Below are positions 47,687 to 55,658 of a stretch of DNA of 64,000 bases, piece after piece. This DNA is from Opitutia bacterium (GTDB lineage: Bacteria > Verrucomicrobiota > Verrucomicrobiae > Opitutales > UBA953): positions 1-64,000 of the forward strand of contig SFEJ01000014.1 in assembly GCA_004558035.1 (NCBI GenBank), written 5' to 3'. Under the pieces are notes generated by a model. It had not been told where the DNA came from and did not search any database. It saw only the letters and a program-made list of their open reading frames with translations. The translations under genes and the position numbers were made by a program. Position 1 is the stretch's first letter; the number at the start of each line of letters is the position of its first letter.

Positions 47687-49039
47687 TCAGGCGCCGGCTT
47701 GCGTCACCGAAATCACCTTGCGGAGAGACGCGTCGCCTTCGTAGCCCGGAACGGCGGAGACGATTTCGATCGTCGCCGAGCGCTGCGTGCCCGTCGTGTT
47801 CGCGGCATACTCGACTTTCAGCTGACCGGAACCGGAAGCAGTCTTCGGCGTGAGCGTAATCCAATCCGCATCCGTCACCGCCGTCCACGGCTGCGCGGTC
47901 ATGCGCTTGTCGTTCGTCTGCACCGTAAGCGTCACGCTCGAAGCGCCCTTCGCCGGAGTCAGCGTCGTCGCTTCCGTCGAACCGCTCTTGACCGAAAGCG
48001 TCGGAATCAGACCCGGAATCTTGATGATCATGACGCCGAGATCAGACGTGCGCACGTAGGAAAGCGTTTCCTTGCGCCAGCACTGCACCTGTCCATAGGT
48101 GCGAGCATCGACTTCGCAGTCCGCTTCGAGTCCGCCCCAAAGCACCTTCGACACGCACATTTCGTTGAACAGAATCATCTGAGATTCGTCCAGCCCGAAA
48201 AGAACATTGTTGTCCGCGTCCGAGATTTCCTCGATCTGGAACGGAACGATGCCGCCTTGGAACGGCTTGATCGTGTCGAGCGCCGTGAGATCCGAACCGG
48301 GAACGTAATCGTTGTTCTTCAGCCAATTCTTGTTCACGTCGTAGAACAGCGCGTGCTGAATCGGATTCATCGCGAGCAGCTTACGCGTGCCGTTCATATT
48401 TTTCGTGCGCGCGTTCAGAAGCGCGATTTCGCGGAACGAAAGCGTTTCGTCCGTCTCCTTCGTGTCGGCGACGTGGTAGCGGGAAGCCGGCAGATCGACG
48501 AGCATCGTCGAAAGGTCGCTTTCCTCGTTGCGCGTCGCGCGGAGCACCTGCGGAGCCGTGAGCGCCTTGAGCCACATCACGTTCTTAGCGGTCAGAATGT
48601 TGATCGCCATCTTCTCCTGCTTGTCGCCCTGCAGATTGAACGAGTTCTGAAGCGCCTGCAGATTGTTGAACCACGCGTGATCGACCAGCACTTCCGGCTT
48701 GGCGACTGTCGCCTCATACTTCGTGTCCACATAGTGGCGACCCGCAACCATGTCGTCGTGCGCGTCGCTCGTGAAGCCCGCTTTCTGATAATTAAGAATG
48801 CGAGAGTTAAAATCTTTTTCCGCGACAGGAGTAATCTTGTCCGCGGTCATCCACGAACGATTGATGATCGTTCGGACAGGACGCCCGGAAGACTTGTCGT
48901 AGTCGCCCGAAATCGGAGTCGCGCGGGAGAGAATGTCGTAGCATTTTCCGCGGAAAGAGCCGTCGAGACGCTCTTGAATCGTAGTGACGCCTTCACGCAG
49001 TCCGAGCATGAAGGACGGGTCTTGTGCCATAGTAGCCAT
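47687..49039 (-). CDS. Major capsid protein with C-terminal BACON-like domain
   Basis: A 450-residue protein. The first ~340 residues (ATMAQDPSFMLGLREGVTTI at the start; IINRSWMTADKITPVAEKDF; ALFYDVNKNWLKNNDYVPGS) are the coat part, assigned by operon position between scaffold and tail genes. Residues about 343-450 form a beta-sandwich with BACON-like signature: TLTVQTNDKRMTAQPWTAVT, DADWITLTPKTASGSG, EYAANTTGTQRSATIEIVS and a final KVISVTQAG. BACON domains in gut phages (for example crAss-like) are proposed carbohydrate or mucin binders. Shine-Dalgarno AAGGAAACG precedes the ATG. The terminator at 47623 follows. Confidence 0.75.
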   Translation of the reverse strand: MATMAQDPSFMLGLREGVTTIQERLDGSFRGKCYDILSRATPISGDYDKSSGRPVRTIINRSWMTADKITPVAEKDFNSRILNYQKAGFTSDAHDDMVAGRHYVDTKYEATVAKPEVLVDHAWFNNLQALQNSFNLQGDKQEKMAINILTAKNVMWLKALTAPQVLRATRNEESDLSTMLVDLPASRYHVADTKETDETLSFREIALLNARTKNMNGTRKLLAMNPIQHALFYDVNKNWLKNNDYVPGSDLTALDTIKPFQGGIVPFQIEEISDADNNVLFGLDESQMILFNEMCVSKVLWGGLEADCEVDARTYGQVQCWRKETLSYVRTSDLGVMIIKIPGLIPTLSVKSGSTEATTLTPAKGASSVTLTVQTNDKRMTAQPWTAVTDADWITLTPKTASGSGQLKVEYAANTTGTQRSATIEIVSAVPGYEGDASLRKVISVTQAGA

Positions 49040-49171
49040 TGTTTTTCGTTTCCTTTTGTTTGTGGTTTGCTGTCTTGACTCGAAGCGCGGTCTTGTCTGC
49101 ACCCGCAGGGACTTAAAAGAAACGAGCCGGGGCTTGCGCTTGTCCGACCCGAACGCTCTCCGCTCGCGTCG

Positions 49172-49206
49172 CACGTAATATCGCGCTCCCTGCGACGCGA
49201 ATCCAC
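49172..49206. other. Stem-loop in the capsid-SNase intergenic region
   Basis: CGCGTCGCA and TGCGACGCG form a perfect 9-bp stem with a 17-base loop. It lies in the 220-base stretch between the divergent capsid gene and SNase gene, so it may belong to the capsid leader. Confidence 0.4.
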
Positions 49207-49247
49207 TCGGGCATGTCAGCTCCTCGATAGCCGTTCCACTCGGGTGT

Positions 49248-49253
49248 ATAATC
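49248..49253 (+). promoter_or_regulatory. TATAAT -10 box of the secreted nuclease gene
   Basis: A perfect TATAAT, preceded by TG, ends 7 bases before the ATG at 49261. A start site about seven bases downstream would fall on the ATG itself, so the transcript would be leaderless. No good -35 is seen. Confidence 0.5.
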
Positions 49254-49260
49254 GTTCTCC

Positions 49261-49731
49261 ATGAAGACACTCATGCTGTCATCGTTCGCATTCCTCGCGC
49301 TCGCCCTCATCGCGAACGCTGAACGCGTCGTGAAAATATCCGACGGAGACACCATCACAGTCATCGACGAAAACAACGTGCAGACGCGCGTTCGCCTGTG
49401 GGGAATCGACGCTCCCGAAAAAAAACAGCCGTTCGGCGAAGCCTCGCGAAGACACCTTGCCGAAAAAATAGCTGGCGAGAACGTCCGGCTCGAATCGCGC
49501 GGACGCGACCGCTACGGACGCTTGCTCGCCGTCGTATGGCTCGGCAACGAAAACCAAAATCTGCGCCAAGTGCGCGACGGCTACGCGTGGCACTACGTCC
49601 AATACGCGAAAAAGGCGACGGACTACGCCGCCGCCGAAAAACAGGCGCGCGAAAAACGCCTCGGCTTATGGCAGGAAGACGACCCGACCCCGCCGTGGAC
49701 GTTCCGCAGACGCCCGACAAAAAAACGTTAA
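49261..49731 (+). CDS. Secreted staphylococcal-nuclease-family protein, plus-strand moron
   Basis: A 156-residue thermonuclease homologue. Residues 1-20 (MKTLMLSSFAFLALALIANA) are a clean signal peptide. The SNase fold follows with ISDGDTITVIDENN, RVRLWGIDAPEKKQPFGEAS and GRDRYGRLLAVVW, keeping both catalytic Arg positions and the Glu. It ends with a basic tail (RRRPTKKR). It sits on the plus strand inside the minus-strand structural block, with its own -10 box, and its stop codon overlaps that of the convergent gene. That is the layout of a lysogen-expressed moron. Likely acts outside the cytoplasm on DNA or RNA; degrading extracellular or incoming phage DNA is a hypothesis. Confidence 0.9.
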   Translation: MKTLMLSSFAFLALALIANAERVVKISDGDTITVIDENNVQTRVRLWGIDAPEKKQPFGEASRRHLAEKIAGENVRLESRGRDRYGRLLAVVWLGNENQNLRQVRDGYAWHYVQYAKKATDYAAAEKQAREKRLGLWQEDDPTPPWTFRRRPTKKR

Positions 49732-50690
49732 GTCCCCGAGCTGCTCGCTCCAGACGAATAACGCTGATTGATCCACACGCGAAGGTGCCCACCGCGATCG
49801 TCGAAGAAATCAACGAAGTCTCTGCGAATCAGTTCGCCGTCGGAATAACTCGACGGCGTGCGCGGAACCTCCGTCGTCTCTCCTTCCTCCGTGAGCGAAG
49901 GATCGACGATCTGCCAAGGATCTTCAAGCGTGCCGCTGCCGCCCACAACCTCGCCCTCGTTTTCGCCCGGAACTGGTTTTACGTAGGGAGGATCGGGATC
50001 TTCTTCATTTTCTTCGCTTGAACCGGCGCCATTCGCGACGTTTTGCTTCACACATACCGTGCAGGTCTTTTTGAGCGGACCCGACATGCCGTTCGTGAAA
50101 GTCAAGGTCGCTGTCCTGTAATCGATGCCGAATCCCGGATTGTCTGCGGCAAGCTGCTCCTGCGTGTAGGCGTCGCACCAAAAAATAACGGAAAAACGCG
50201 CCCAAGGACCGTCGGAAATCGTCTGCCCGACCATGAAATGGAACCAGCCGGGAAGAGACTCGCAGTTGAGGTGGCAGGGACCGCCTTCGTTTATCATGTA
50301 AAGAATGCCGGAAGCTTCGCCTCGTTGGAAATTGTTCGACGCGCTTCCTGCTCTACCGTTGAAGGTCATCGCCGAAGGCGAAACCGAAAGCCCGCTCGCG
50401 CTTCTATGGACGCCTTCGACCGAAATGCCGCCCGGACCGCCGTAGTTGATGTAGGACGTCCTATATTGTCCCCACGCGGTCTGAGACACGGTGCAGGAGG
50501 CAGTGCCGGGGACATACTCGCTCGGATTGGTCGTGTTCGGCGTCGAAGTAGTCGCGGAGAGATCGACCGAAGGTCCTTTGACTTCGCCCTCGTCATCGAC
50601 GGAGAGAGAAACGGTCTCGTTCTTGACGACGTATCCCCAAAAACTGTCCGTAATCGGAGTAGGTTCAGTGTGTTCTTGTTCTTCAGCCAT
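49728..50690 (-). CDS. Putative virion appendage protein with BACON-like region
   Basis: A 320-residue protein following the tail fibre gene by one base. The N-terminus (AEEQEHTEPTPITDSFWGYV) is acidic. The middle (about residues 110-225) is beta-rich with Trp/Cys: GLSVSPSAMTFNGRAGSASN, then ESLPGWFHFMVGQTISDGPW and DYRTATLTFTNGMSGPLKKT before a terminal CTVCVKQ. The LxVSPS start, RTATLTF strand and final VKQ match the BACON pattern. The C-terminal third is acidic and Pro/Ser-rich. Adjacent tail fibre suggests a receptor- or mucus-binding accessory. Function is inferred from pattern and place only. Confidence 0.6.
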   Translation of the reverse strand: MAEEQEHTEPTPITDSFWGYVVKNETVSLSVDDEGEVKGPSVDLSATTSTPNTTNPSEYVPGTASCTVSQTAWGQYRTSYINYGGPGGISVEGVHRSASGLSVSPSAMTFNGRAGSASNNFQRGEASGILYMINEGGPCHLNCESLPGWFHFMVGQTISDGPWARFSVIFWCDAYTQEQLAADNPGFGIDYRTATLTFTNGMSGPLKKTCTVCVKQNVANGAGSSEENEEDPDPPYVKPVPGENEGEVVGGSGTLEDPWQIVDPSLTEEGETTEVPRTPSSYSDGELIRRDFVDFFDDRGGHLRVWINQRYSSGASSSGT

Positions 50691-50691
50691 G

Positions 50692-53499
50692 TCAGATGCT
50701 CGCGATGTTGATGTTGCCGGCGCTCGTCGTCGAATCGACGGACGCGGAAATGTAGCCCGACGCGCTTTCGGAAACACGCGCGCTCAGAACTCCGTTTTCT
50801 TCATCGTCGAACGCCACCGAAACCGAACCTCCGTTCTGATCCACGGAATATTCGAGCGACAGGAAGGAAATCTTCGACACTTTTTCCTCAAGCAGTGTCA
50901 CGCGGGAGCTCAGCTCGGAAATCGAAGAGGAATTGGTGGAAATCTGACTTTCGAGATACGCCAAGCTGGACGAGTAGGACGTCCAAGTGAAATCGATAAT
51001 GGGCGCATAAGCGGCGCCGCCGATGTTCATGTTAAGCGTCGCCGAAATCACGAGATTCGCCAAAAAACCGCTGATGTCTGTTCGCATTTTGCACCCATAT
51101 TTCAGACACGAATCCGCTGAAGCGTCGCTTGCGGAAACAGTCACGATGGCGATGGTTTCGTCCGTGCGCGGAGGTTCTACGCCCTGCACGCGACGCATGA
51201 AGAAAGGACCAATAGGACCGCCGTTTTGGGTCTGACTCGCGAACGCGATCGCGTTTTCACTCTGAGAGCAGACGACCCAGGATTTCGTGCCGTTTTCATC
51301 GACGCGTTTCTTCAAAATCCGCAGATAGACCTGTGTGTTCCCGTTCGCGGTTTCGCCGCCGCGTCGGTAAAGCGTCACAGTGTTCACGTCGGCGCGATGC
51401 CCGGTCACACCAAGCGCGGAAAGCTTGCCCAAATAGCCGAAACCGCCGGCATCTGAGGAAGAAGCGCTGACCGAAGAATAGTTGTAGGACAACACGTTCC
51501 CTTTTTTACGCACTACCGGAAGGGAAGCGGCAGCGGAAGGAAGCTTAGACGCCTCAGACTCGGGAAGATAAACGGCGCCCATACTCTCCGCGTTCGCATC
51601 CATCACGACGAGCTTTCCGGCAGTATCGAAAGCAATCTTCGCGGCATTGCCGGTCACGGGATGAACAGTCTGCTCGGAGACGTTGATGTAGAGCGAGCGA
51701 CCCTCGAACTCGAATCCGGAATAACTCGTGCGAAGATTCAGATTCAGCACGCCGTCGAGAAGCCCGACGCCGCGACCGCCCGTCTTTACGACGCCGAAAC
51801 GAGCATCTTCGGCTACGGGAACGACAAGATTGCCTCCCGACGTCACGCCGACGCCGGCAAACAAACCCGAAATCACCGCATCCGTCCCGAGCTTGCGGAT
51901 ACCATTGATAAGGGTGGTCGCAAGCGGGAGCGAAAAGCTGCCGTCCTCGTTCTTCTGAGCAAAACCTTCAAGAATCTGCTCGAAGTCCGTGCGAATCGTT
52001 TCGTTGGCTTCGCCGCGGTTTTGGATTTCGGTATTCAGCTTTTCCAGCAACTCGGCGTCCGCGCTTTCGCGCGCCGAGGATTCCTCGGAAATGGATTGTC
52101 GGAGCGCCTCGGCTTCAAGCGTTTCCGCCTGTCGGCGCCACGCTTCGAGCTCAGAGAGAAACGTCTGATAAGTCCGTTCCGCCTCGCTCGCGGAAGTCGA
52201 GGCATGCTCAGCATCGACGGCTGCCTCCGACGCGGAAGCGGCGGCGCTCTTTGCAGACGCGTCCGCGAGAGACTCCGAAGTTTTAGCCGCGATCTCGCTC
52301 GCTTTCGCCGCTTCCTCGGAAGCCTTCGCGTTCGACTCAGACGCCGAAGCGGCGTTCTCGCTTTTGAGCGCGGCGTCCGCCGAAGCCTCGGCATCTCGGG
52401 CGCTGTCAGAAGCCGAAGATTCCGACGAAGCCGCGCGAGAAGCGGAATCTTCGGCGGAATCTTCGGAAGCCTTCGCCTTTTCGGCGGAAGCTTGAGCGTC
52501 CAAAGCATACTTCTGCGCGCTTTTTGCCCATTCTTCCGAATAGCAGGAACGCAGTTCGGAAATCAGCTTGTCGGTCAGCTCGCGAAGCTTCAGTCCGTAG
52601 GCGCGAATGCACTCGCGAATGACGGTCAGAGCATGCTCAAGCTCCGCGTCGAGCGCGCGAAGCGCCTCATCTTCGCGGTCCTCGATGGAATCGATGCCCG
52701 AATCGGACGCCTCGTTCAGACACTTCACCGCAGACTCCAGCGCGACTGCGAACAGCTCGCGCTGCTTTTCCGCGAACGCCGAATACTTTTCGACTTCCGC
52801 GCTCAAACGGGAAACCGCCTGTTCACTCTGCTGACCGAACAGGGCTTCCGCATTATTGACGACGCGGCGGAACTCTGAAAGCGCGCCGCCGACAACTTCC
52901 TGCAGCTTCGCGTTCGCCGCCTCAGCCTCGCGCGGGAACGCGTTGCAAAGCGACTCGATCTTTCGATAAGCCGAAATCGCGGATTCCAGCCGTTCGGTCG
53001 CCTCGTTGAGAAGCAGGGAAGACCTGTTCGCAGCGTCCTCGACCTGTTGCTTCGCGGCGTCGATTTCCGCAGTCCCCGGAAAATCGCCGACGCTCAGCTG
53101 ACCGCAGCAGTCCATCAGAACCGCTTTCTTCGCGCGAAGCTTCGCGGGAAAAGTTTTCAACATCTCGAAACACGCATCGGGGACGCGAAAAGCGCCGAGC
53201 ATCTCCGCGCGCAGATCCTCGACGGCGCGAAGAAGCGTCTGAATCTCCGCTTTCAGAATCGTTCTGCGACCGAAAACGGTATGAACGGTCTGACCCTCGT
53301 CGAAATGCAGTCTGTAAGTCGCGCCTTCGACGCGTGTCGCGATTCCGCTCTGAATCAGCCCGGCGAGCGTGCCTTCGTAAATCCCGGCGTCGCCGGAATA
53401 AAAAACGGTCACCTCGGAAGGAGACGCGTAGGGAAACGGGATGGTGACCTCGAAAACCCCGACCCCGGAAAAAGTGTATTTCTGCTCAAACTCAGACAT
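50692..53499 (-). CDS. Tail fibre protein with long Ala/Ser coiled-coil shaft
   Basis: A 935-residue protein. The N-terminus (FEQKYTFSGVGVFEVTIPFP and VTVFYSGDAGIYEGTL) resembles T7 gp17-like tail-binding domains. Residues about 150-340 are helical. Residues about 340-440 are a low-complexity shaft of A-S-E-A-S type repeats (for example SASEAAVDAEHASTSASEAE), a trimeric coiled coil as in podoviral fibres. The C-terminal ~400 residues, with LNLNLRTSYSGFEFEGRSLY and AKIAFDTAGKLVVMDANAES, form the receptor-binding beta region, ending with another small coiled coil (SSSISELSSRVTLLEEKV). A hairpin covers the region just before its ATG. Confidence 0.85.
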   Translation of the reverse strand: MSEFEQKYTFSGVGVFEVTIPFPYASPSEVTVFYSGDAGIYEGTLAGLIQSGIATRVEGATYRLHFDEGQTVHTVFGRRTILKAEIQTLLRAVEDLRAEMLGAFRVPDACFEMLKTFPAKLRAKKAVLMDCCGQLSVGDFPGTAEIDAAKQQVEDAANRSSLLLNEATERLESAISAYRKIESLCNAFPREAEAANAKLQEVVGGALSEFRRVVNNAEALFGQQSEQAVSRLSAEVEKYSAFAEKQRELFAVALESAVKCLNEASDSGIDSIEDREDEALRALDAELEHALTVIRECIRAYGLKLRELTDKLISELRSCYSEEWAKSAQKYALDAQASAEKAKASEDSAEDSASRAASSESSASDSARDAEASADAALKSENAASASESNAKASEEAAKASEIAAKTSESLADASAKSAAASASEAAVDAEHASTSASEAERTYQTFLSELEAWRRQAETLEAEALRQSISEESSARESADAELLEKLNTEIQNRGEANETIRTDFEQILEGFAQKNEDGSFSLPLATTLINGIRKLGTDAVISGLFAGVGVTSGGNLVVPVAEDARFGVVKTGGRGVGLLDGVLNLNLRTSYSGFEFEGRSLYINVSEQTVHPVTGNAAKIAFDTAGKLVVMDANAESMGAVYLPESEASKLPSAAASLPVVRKKGNVLSYNYSSVSASSSDAGGFGYLGKLSALGVTGHRADVNTVTLYRRGGETANGNTQVYLRILKKRVDENGTKSWVVCSQSENAIAFASQTQNGGPIGPFFMRRVQGVEPPRTDETIAIVTVSASDASADSCLKYGCKMRTDISGFLANLVISATLNMNIGGAAYAPIIDFTWTSYSSSLAYLESQISTNSSSISELSSRVTLLEEKVSKISFLSLEYSVDQNGGSVSVAFDDEENGVLSARVSESASGYISASVDSTTSAGNINIASI

Positions 53500-53502
53500 G
53501 GT

Positions 53503-53528
53503 AAAAGGCGACCTTTCAGTCGCCTTTT
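53503..53528 (-). terminator. Perfect hairpin at the tail fibre start codon
   Basis: AAAAGGCGAC and GTCGCCTTTT form a perfect 10-bp stem around CTTTCA. On the minus strand its T-run ends three bases before the fibre ATG (53497-53499). It can end scaffold transcripts or, as RNA, block the fibre start region. Confidence 0.8.
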
Positions 53529-53580
53529 ATCCTCGAAAAGCGCGAAAGCTTCCACCCGCGCCGATTAGCTCCGCGTCAGC

Positions 53581-54540
53581 TCAAAGCAGCCCCCGGGCAC
53601 GCAGCTTCGCCTTCTGTGCCATCAGCTTGATGAACTCGGCGTTCGCCTCGCTGTGCCCGGCGCTGTTGGCGTCCGTGAACGCCTTGCTCGACATCAGCTT
53701 CTCGATGCGCTTGTTCAGCTCGGTCGGCGTGCTTTCGATTTCGTCGCCCTGTGGAGCCTTCGCTTCGGAAAATCCTTTCGACGCTTCAAGGAGCATCATG
53801 AACATGTCCGCGTTGTTCTCCAGCCCGTATTGAGCCAACGTAGCGGCGACTTTCGGGAACTTGCCCATGAAGTTCTGAACCTTCGCCACGTTGGACTCAT
53901 AGTTCGAGCCCCAAGCGTCCTTCAGCGTGCGCACGGCTTCGGAGATGTTCGCCTTGTTCTGCGCTTCCCAGCGTTCCGCTTCGTGTTCGCGAATGGCGGC
54001 GATGAGCTCCATCGTCGTCCCGTGTTCCAAGTCGGAAAAACCGCGCTTGAACAGAAATTCCGAGACCGTCTTGAAGGTGTCCTCGTCGAGACCGCGCAGG
54101 TCCTCCGAATTATACTTCGTCGAATAAGCTTCCGCGTTCTCGATGTTGCCGCGACGCGCCGCGAAATAAGCATTCATGGCGGCTTCGTCGTTCACGTCGG
54201 CGGGCATCTGAAGCCCGCGCCGACCGATCAGCTTCGTCGCGTTCACATAAGCCTTGAGAGCTTCGTTCGAGTCTTTGAACTTCCTCAGCTCCGAGTTGCC
54301 GCGCAGCTCCTCGGGAAGCGAAGCAGTCCAATCCGCTTCTTCGCCTTTGGGTTCGCCGAAAAGACTGCGCGCCGTCACCTTGTCCGTCGGATTCGACGGA
54401 GCGGGAGTCGTCGGCTCGTTTTGAGAAGCCGTATCTCCCGGTGCAGGAGCGGGAGGCGTCCCCGCAGCTGCCGCTGCCGCGTTAGCGTTGTTTCCATCCA
54501 CGGGCATGACGCCCGACGTTTCAATCGTTCCTTCTTCCAT
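53581..54540 (-). CDS. Capsid scaffolding protein
   Basis: A 319-residue, acidic, largely helical protein. The N-terminal ~55 residues are Ala/Pro/Thr-rich and disordered (GNNANAAAAAAGTPPAPAPG). The rest has DWTASLPEELRGNSELRKFK, a segment common in phage scaffolds (E-L-R-x-x-x-x-L-x-x-F-K), and IGRRGLQMPADVNDEAAMNA. The C-terminus is basic and helical (ANAEFIKLMAQKAKLRARGL), the usual capsid-binding end. It lies between the small-protein cluster and the fibre/capsid genes. The start at 54540 is where the acidic N-terminus begins. Confidence 0.8.
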   Translation of the reverse strand: MEEGTIETSGVMPVDGNNANAAAAAAGTPPAPAPGDTASQNEPTTPAPSNPTDKVTARSLFGEPKGEEADWTASLPEELRGNSELRKFKDSNEALKAYVNATKLIGRRGLQMPADVNDEAAMNAYFAARRGNIENAEAYSTKYNSEDLRGLDEDTFKTVSEFLFKRGFSDLEHGTTMELIAAIREHEAERWEAQNKANISEAVRTLKDAWGSNYESNVAKVQNFMGKFPKVAATLAQYGLENNADMFMMLLEASKGFSEAKAPQGDEIESTPTELNKRIEKLMSSKAFTDANSAGHSEANAEFIKLMAQKAKLRARGLL

Positions 54541-54544
54541 AAAG

Positions 54545-54880
54545 TCATTCCTCCGTGTTCTTTTCTCCGTCGCCGAGAAGTCGGGCGACTTCGCCCCACA
54601 CGAAACGGCGCCCCATCCAAAAACAGGCGCTGCGTTCGTCGCGCGGGAATCCGTATTTGTCGTGCTCACACAGCACGTCGCGCAAGTAAGTCAGAAAATC
54701 CTTCCCTTCGTCTGTCTTGGCGAAACGCCGCAGAGCGCCGACGATGCGGTCGCGACGCTGCCGCGCCGCTTCGACGGCGAGCTTCTGCCTTTCCTCGCGC
54801 TCGAACATCCTTTTTTCCCAATCTTCCATGAAATTGGCGTTCTCGGGAGTCAATCGCGCCCAATCCGAGTCTTTGTCCAT
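54545..54880 (-). CDS. Small phage protein, Bbp19-like
   Basis: A 111-residue protein. The segment RDRIVGALRRFAKTDEGKDF, then LTYLRDVLCEHDKYGFP and ACFWMGRRFVWGEVARLL, has the pattern of Bbp19-type small proteins of podoviruses (a helix, D-L..CG-like middle, and a G-R-R helix). Function is unknown in the family. ATG at 54880 is used; a GTG at 54886 overlaps the stop of the next gene upstream and could be the real start, giving translational coupling. It is adjacent to the scaffold gene. Confidence 0.65.
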   Translation of the reverse strand: MDKDSDWARLTPENANFMEDWEKRMFEREERQKLAVEAARQRRDRIVGALRRFAKTDEGKDFLTYLRDVLCEHDKYGFPRDERSACFWMGRRFVWGEVARLLGDGEKNTEE

Positions 54881-54882
54881 GC

Positions 54883-55236
54883 TCACAAAAATAGTTTGCT
54901 CACGATTTCGCTGACGACGGCGACGCCGCCGCCCGCGCCCACGCTGACCTTGACGATCAGCCCTTTCACCGAATCTACTTCGCCGCGAAGCTGCTTCACG
55001 TCGTCCGAGGTCTTGTCCACTTCGTGCTTCACGGCGTTGAACTTTTCCATACTGACAGCCAGCTTGCCCGTCAAGTCAGTCAGCTTGTTCAGACACTCGA
55101 TCTGTTTTTCGCGATACGCGGCGGTCTCCGCGCGTTGTTCGCGCAGAGCCGTCTCGGTCGCTTCCTGCCCGCGCCTCACGTTTTCTGTGAGGTTGCGCAG
55201 GTCGGAGTCGATTTTGTAGAGATTCGGTTCAGACAC
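54883..55236 (-). CDS. Coiled-coil protein with C-terminal membrane segment
   Basis: A 117-residue protein with a GTG start preceded by AGAAGGACTGAAA. Residues 10-80 form a coiled coil (DLRNLTENVRRGQEATETAL onward). Residues about 90-117 are hydrophobic (GLIVKVSVGAGGGVAVVSEI). The shape suits a spanin- or holin-associated lysis protein, but no family is recognised. It starts 2 bases after the preceding membrane protein gene ends. Confidence 0.6.
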   Translation of the reverse strand: MSEPNLYKIDSDLRNLTENVRRGQEATETALREQRAETAAYREKQIECLNKLTDLTGKLAVSMEKFNAVKHEVDKTSDDVKQLRGEVDSVKGLIVKVSVGAGGGVAVVSEIVSKLFL

Positions 55237-55238
55237 TT

Positions 55239-55451
55239 TCAGTCCTTCTTTTCGTCGGTCTTTTCGACCGGAGCGTCCTTACGCTTCATCTTCTTCCACG
55301 CGACGAGCGCGCCGCCGGCGCTCAATGCCGCGCCCGCGACCACGTTCCAAGGGAACGGAAGAAAATTCACGAAACTCTGAAGAGTGTCGATGATGCCGTC
55401 AGCCTGTTCGGCGACGTCCTGTCCGAATAAAACTAATCCGAAAATATCCAT
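55239..55451 (-). CDS. Small membrane protein, possible holin
   Basis: A 70-residue protein with one clear membrane segment (WNVVAGAALSAGGALVAWKK, about residues 35-54) and a charged Lys/Asp-rich tail. A holin or another lysis membrane protein is possible from size, topology and neighbours. No endolysin gene is seen nearby. Confidence 0.5.
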   Translation of the reverse strand: MDIFGLVLFGQDVAEQADGIIDTLQSFVNFLPFPWNVVAGAALSAGGALVAWKKMKRKDAPVEKTDEKKD

Positions 55452-55497
55452 AAGTCTGATGATAAAAGGTTAAATATTTTCCCCTCTCTCCCGAAAT

Positions 55498-55527
55498 CCC
55501 GCCGCCGATTGCTCGACGACGGGCGGG
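55498..55527 (-). terminator. GC-rich hairpin between the Lys-rich microgene and the holin-like gene
   Basis: CCCGCC and GGGCGG arms face each other around a 17-base partly paired loop. No clear T-run follows, so the role is uncertain. Confidence 0.35.
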
Positions 55528-55562
55528 AGGAGGAGGATGAATAGGAGAGAGACCTCCCGAAA

Positions 55563-55613
55563 TTACTTCTTCTTGCAACCGCCTTTGGACTTTTTCTTTT
55601 TACCGCACGCCAT
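55563..55613 (-). CDS. 16-residue Lys-rich microprotein
   Basis: ATG to TAA encodes MACGKKKKSKGGCKKK. A good ribosome site, GAGGTGAGGAGCG, stands just before the ATG. Such tiny Lys/Gly/Cys-rich reading frames also occur near portal and lysis genes in other podoviruses. It may bind nucleic acid or be a packaging factor; no function is known. Confidence 0.5.
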   Translation of the reverse strand: MACGKKKKSKGGCKKK

Positions 55614-55658
55614 CGCTCCTCACCTCTTTTCCGTGTTCATGTTCGTCATTGAAATTCG

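Noticed and set aside
52240..52480. Ser/Ala-rich repeat in the fibre gene as a tandem DNA repeat
   Set aside because: The repetition is at protein level (coiled-coil shaft) with varied codons; no exact DNA unit repeats.
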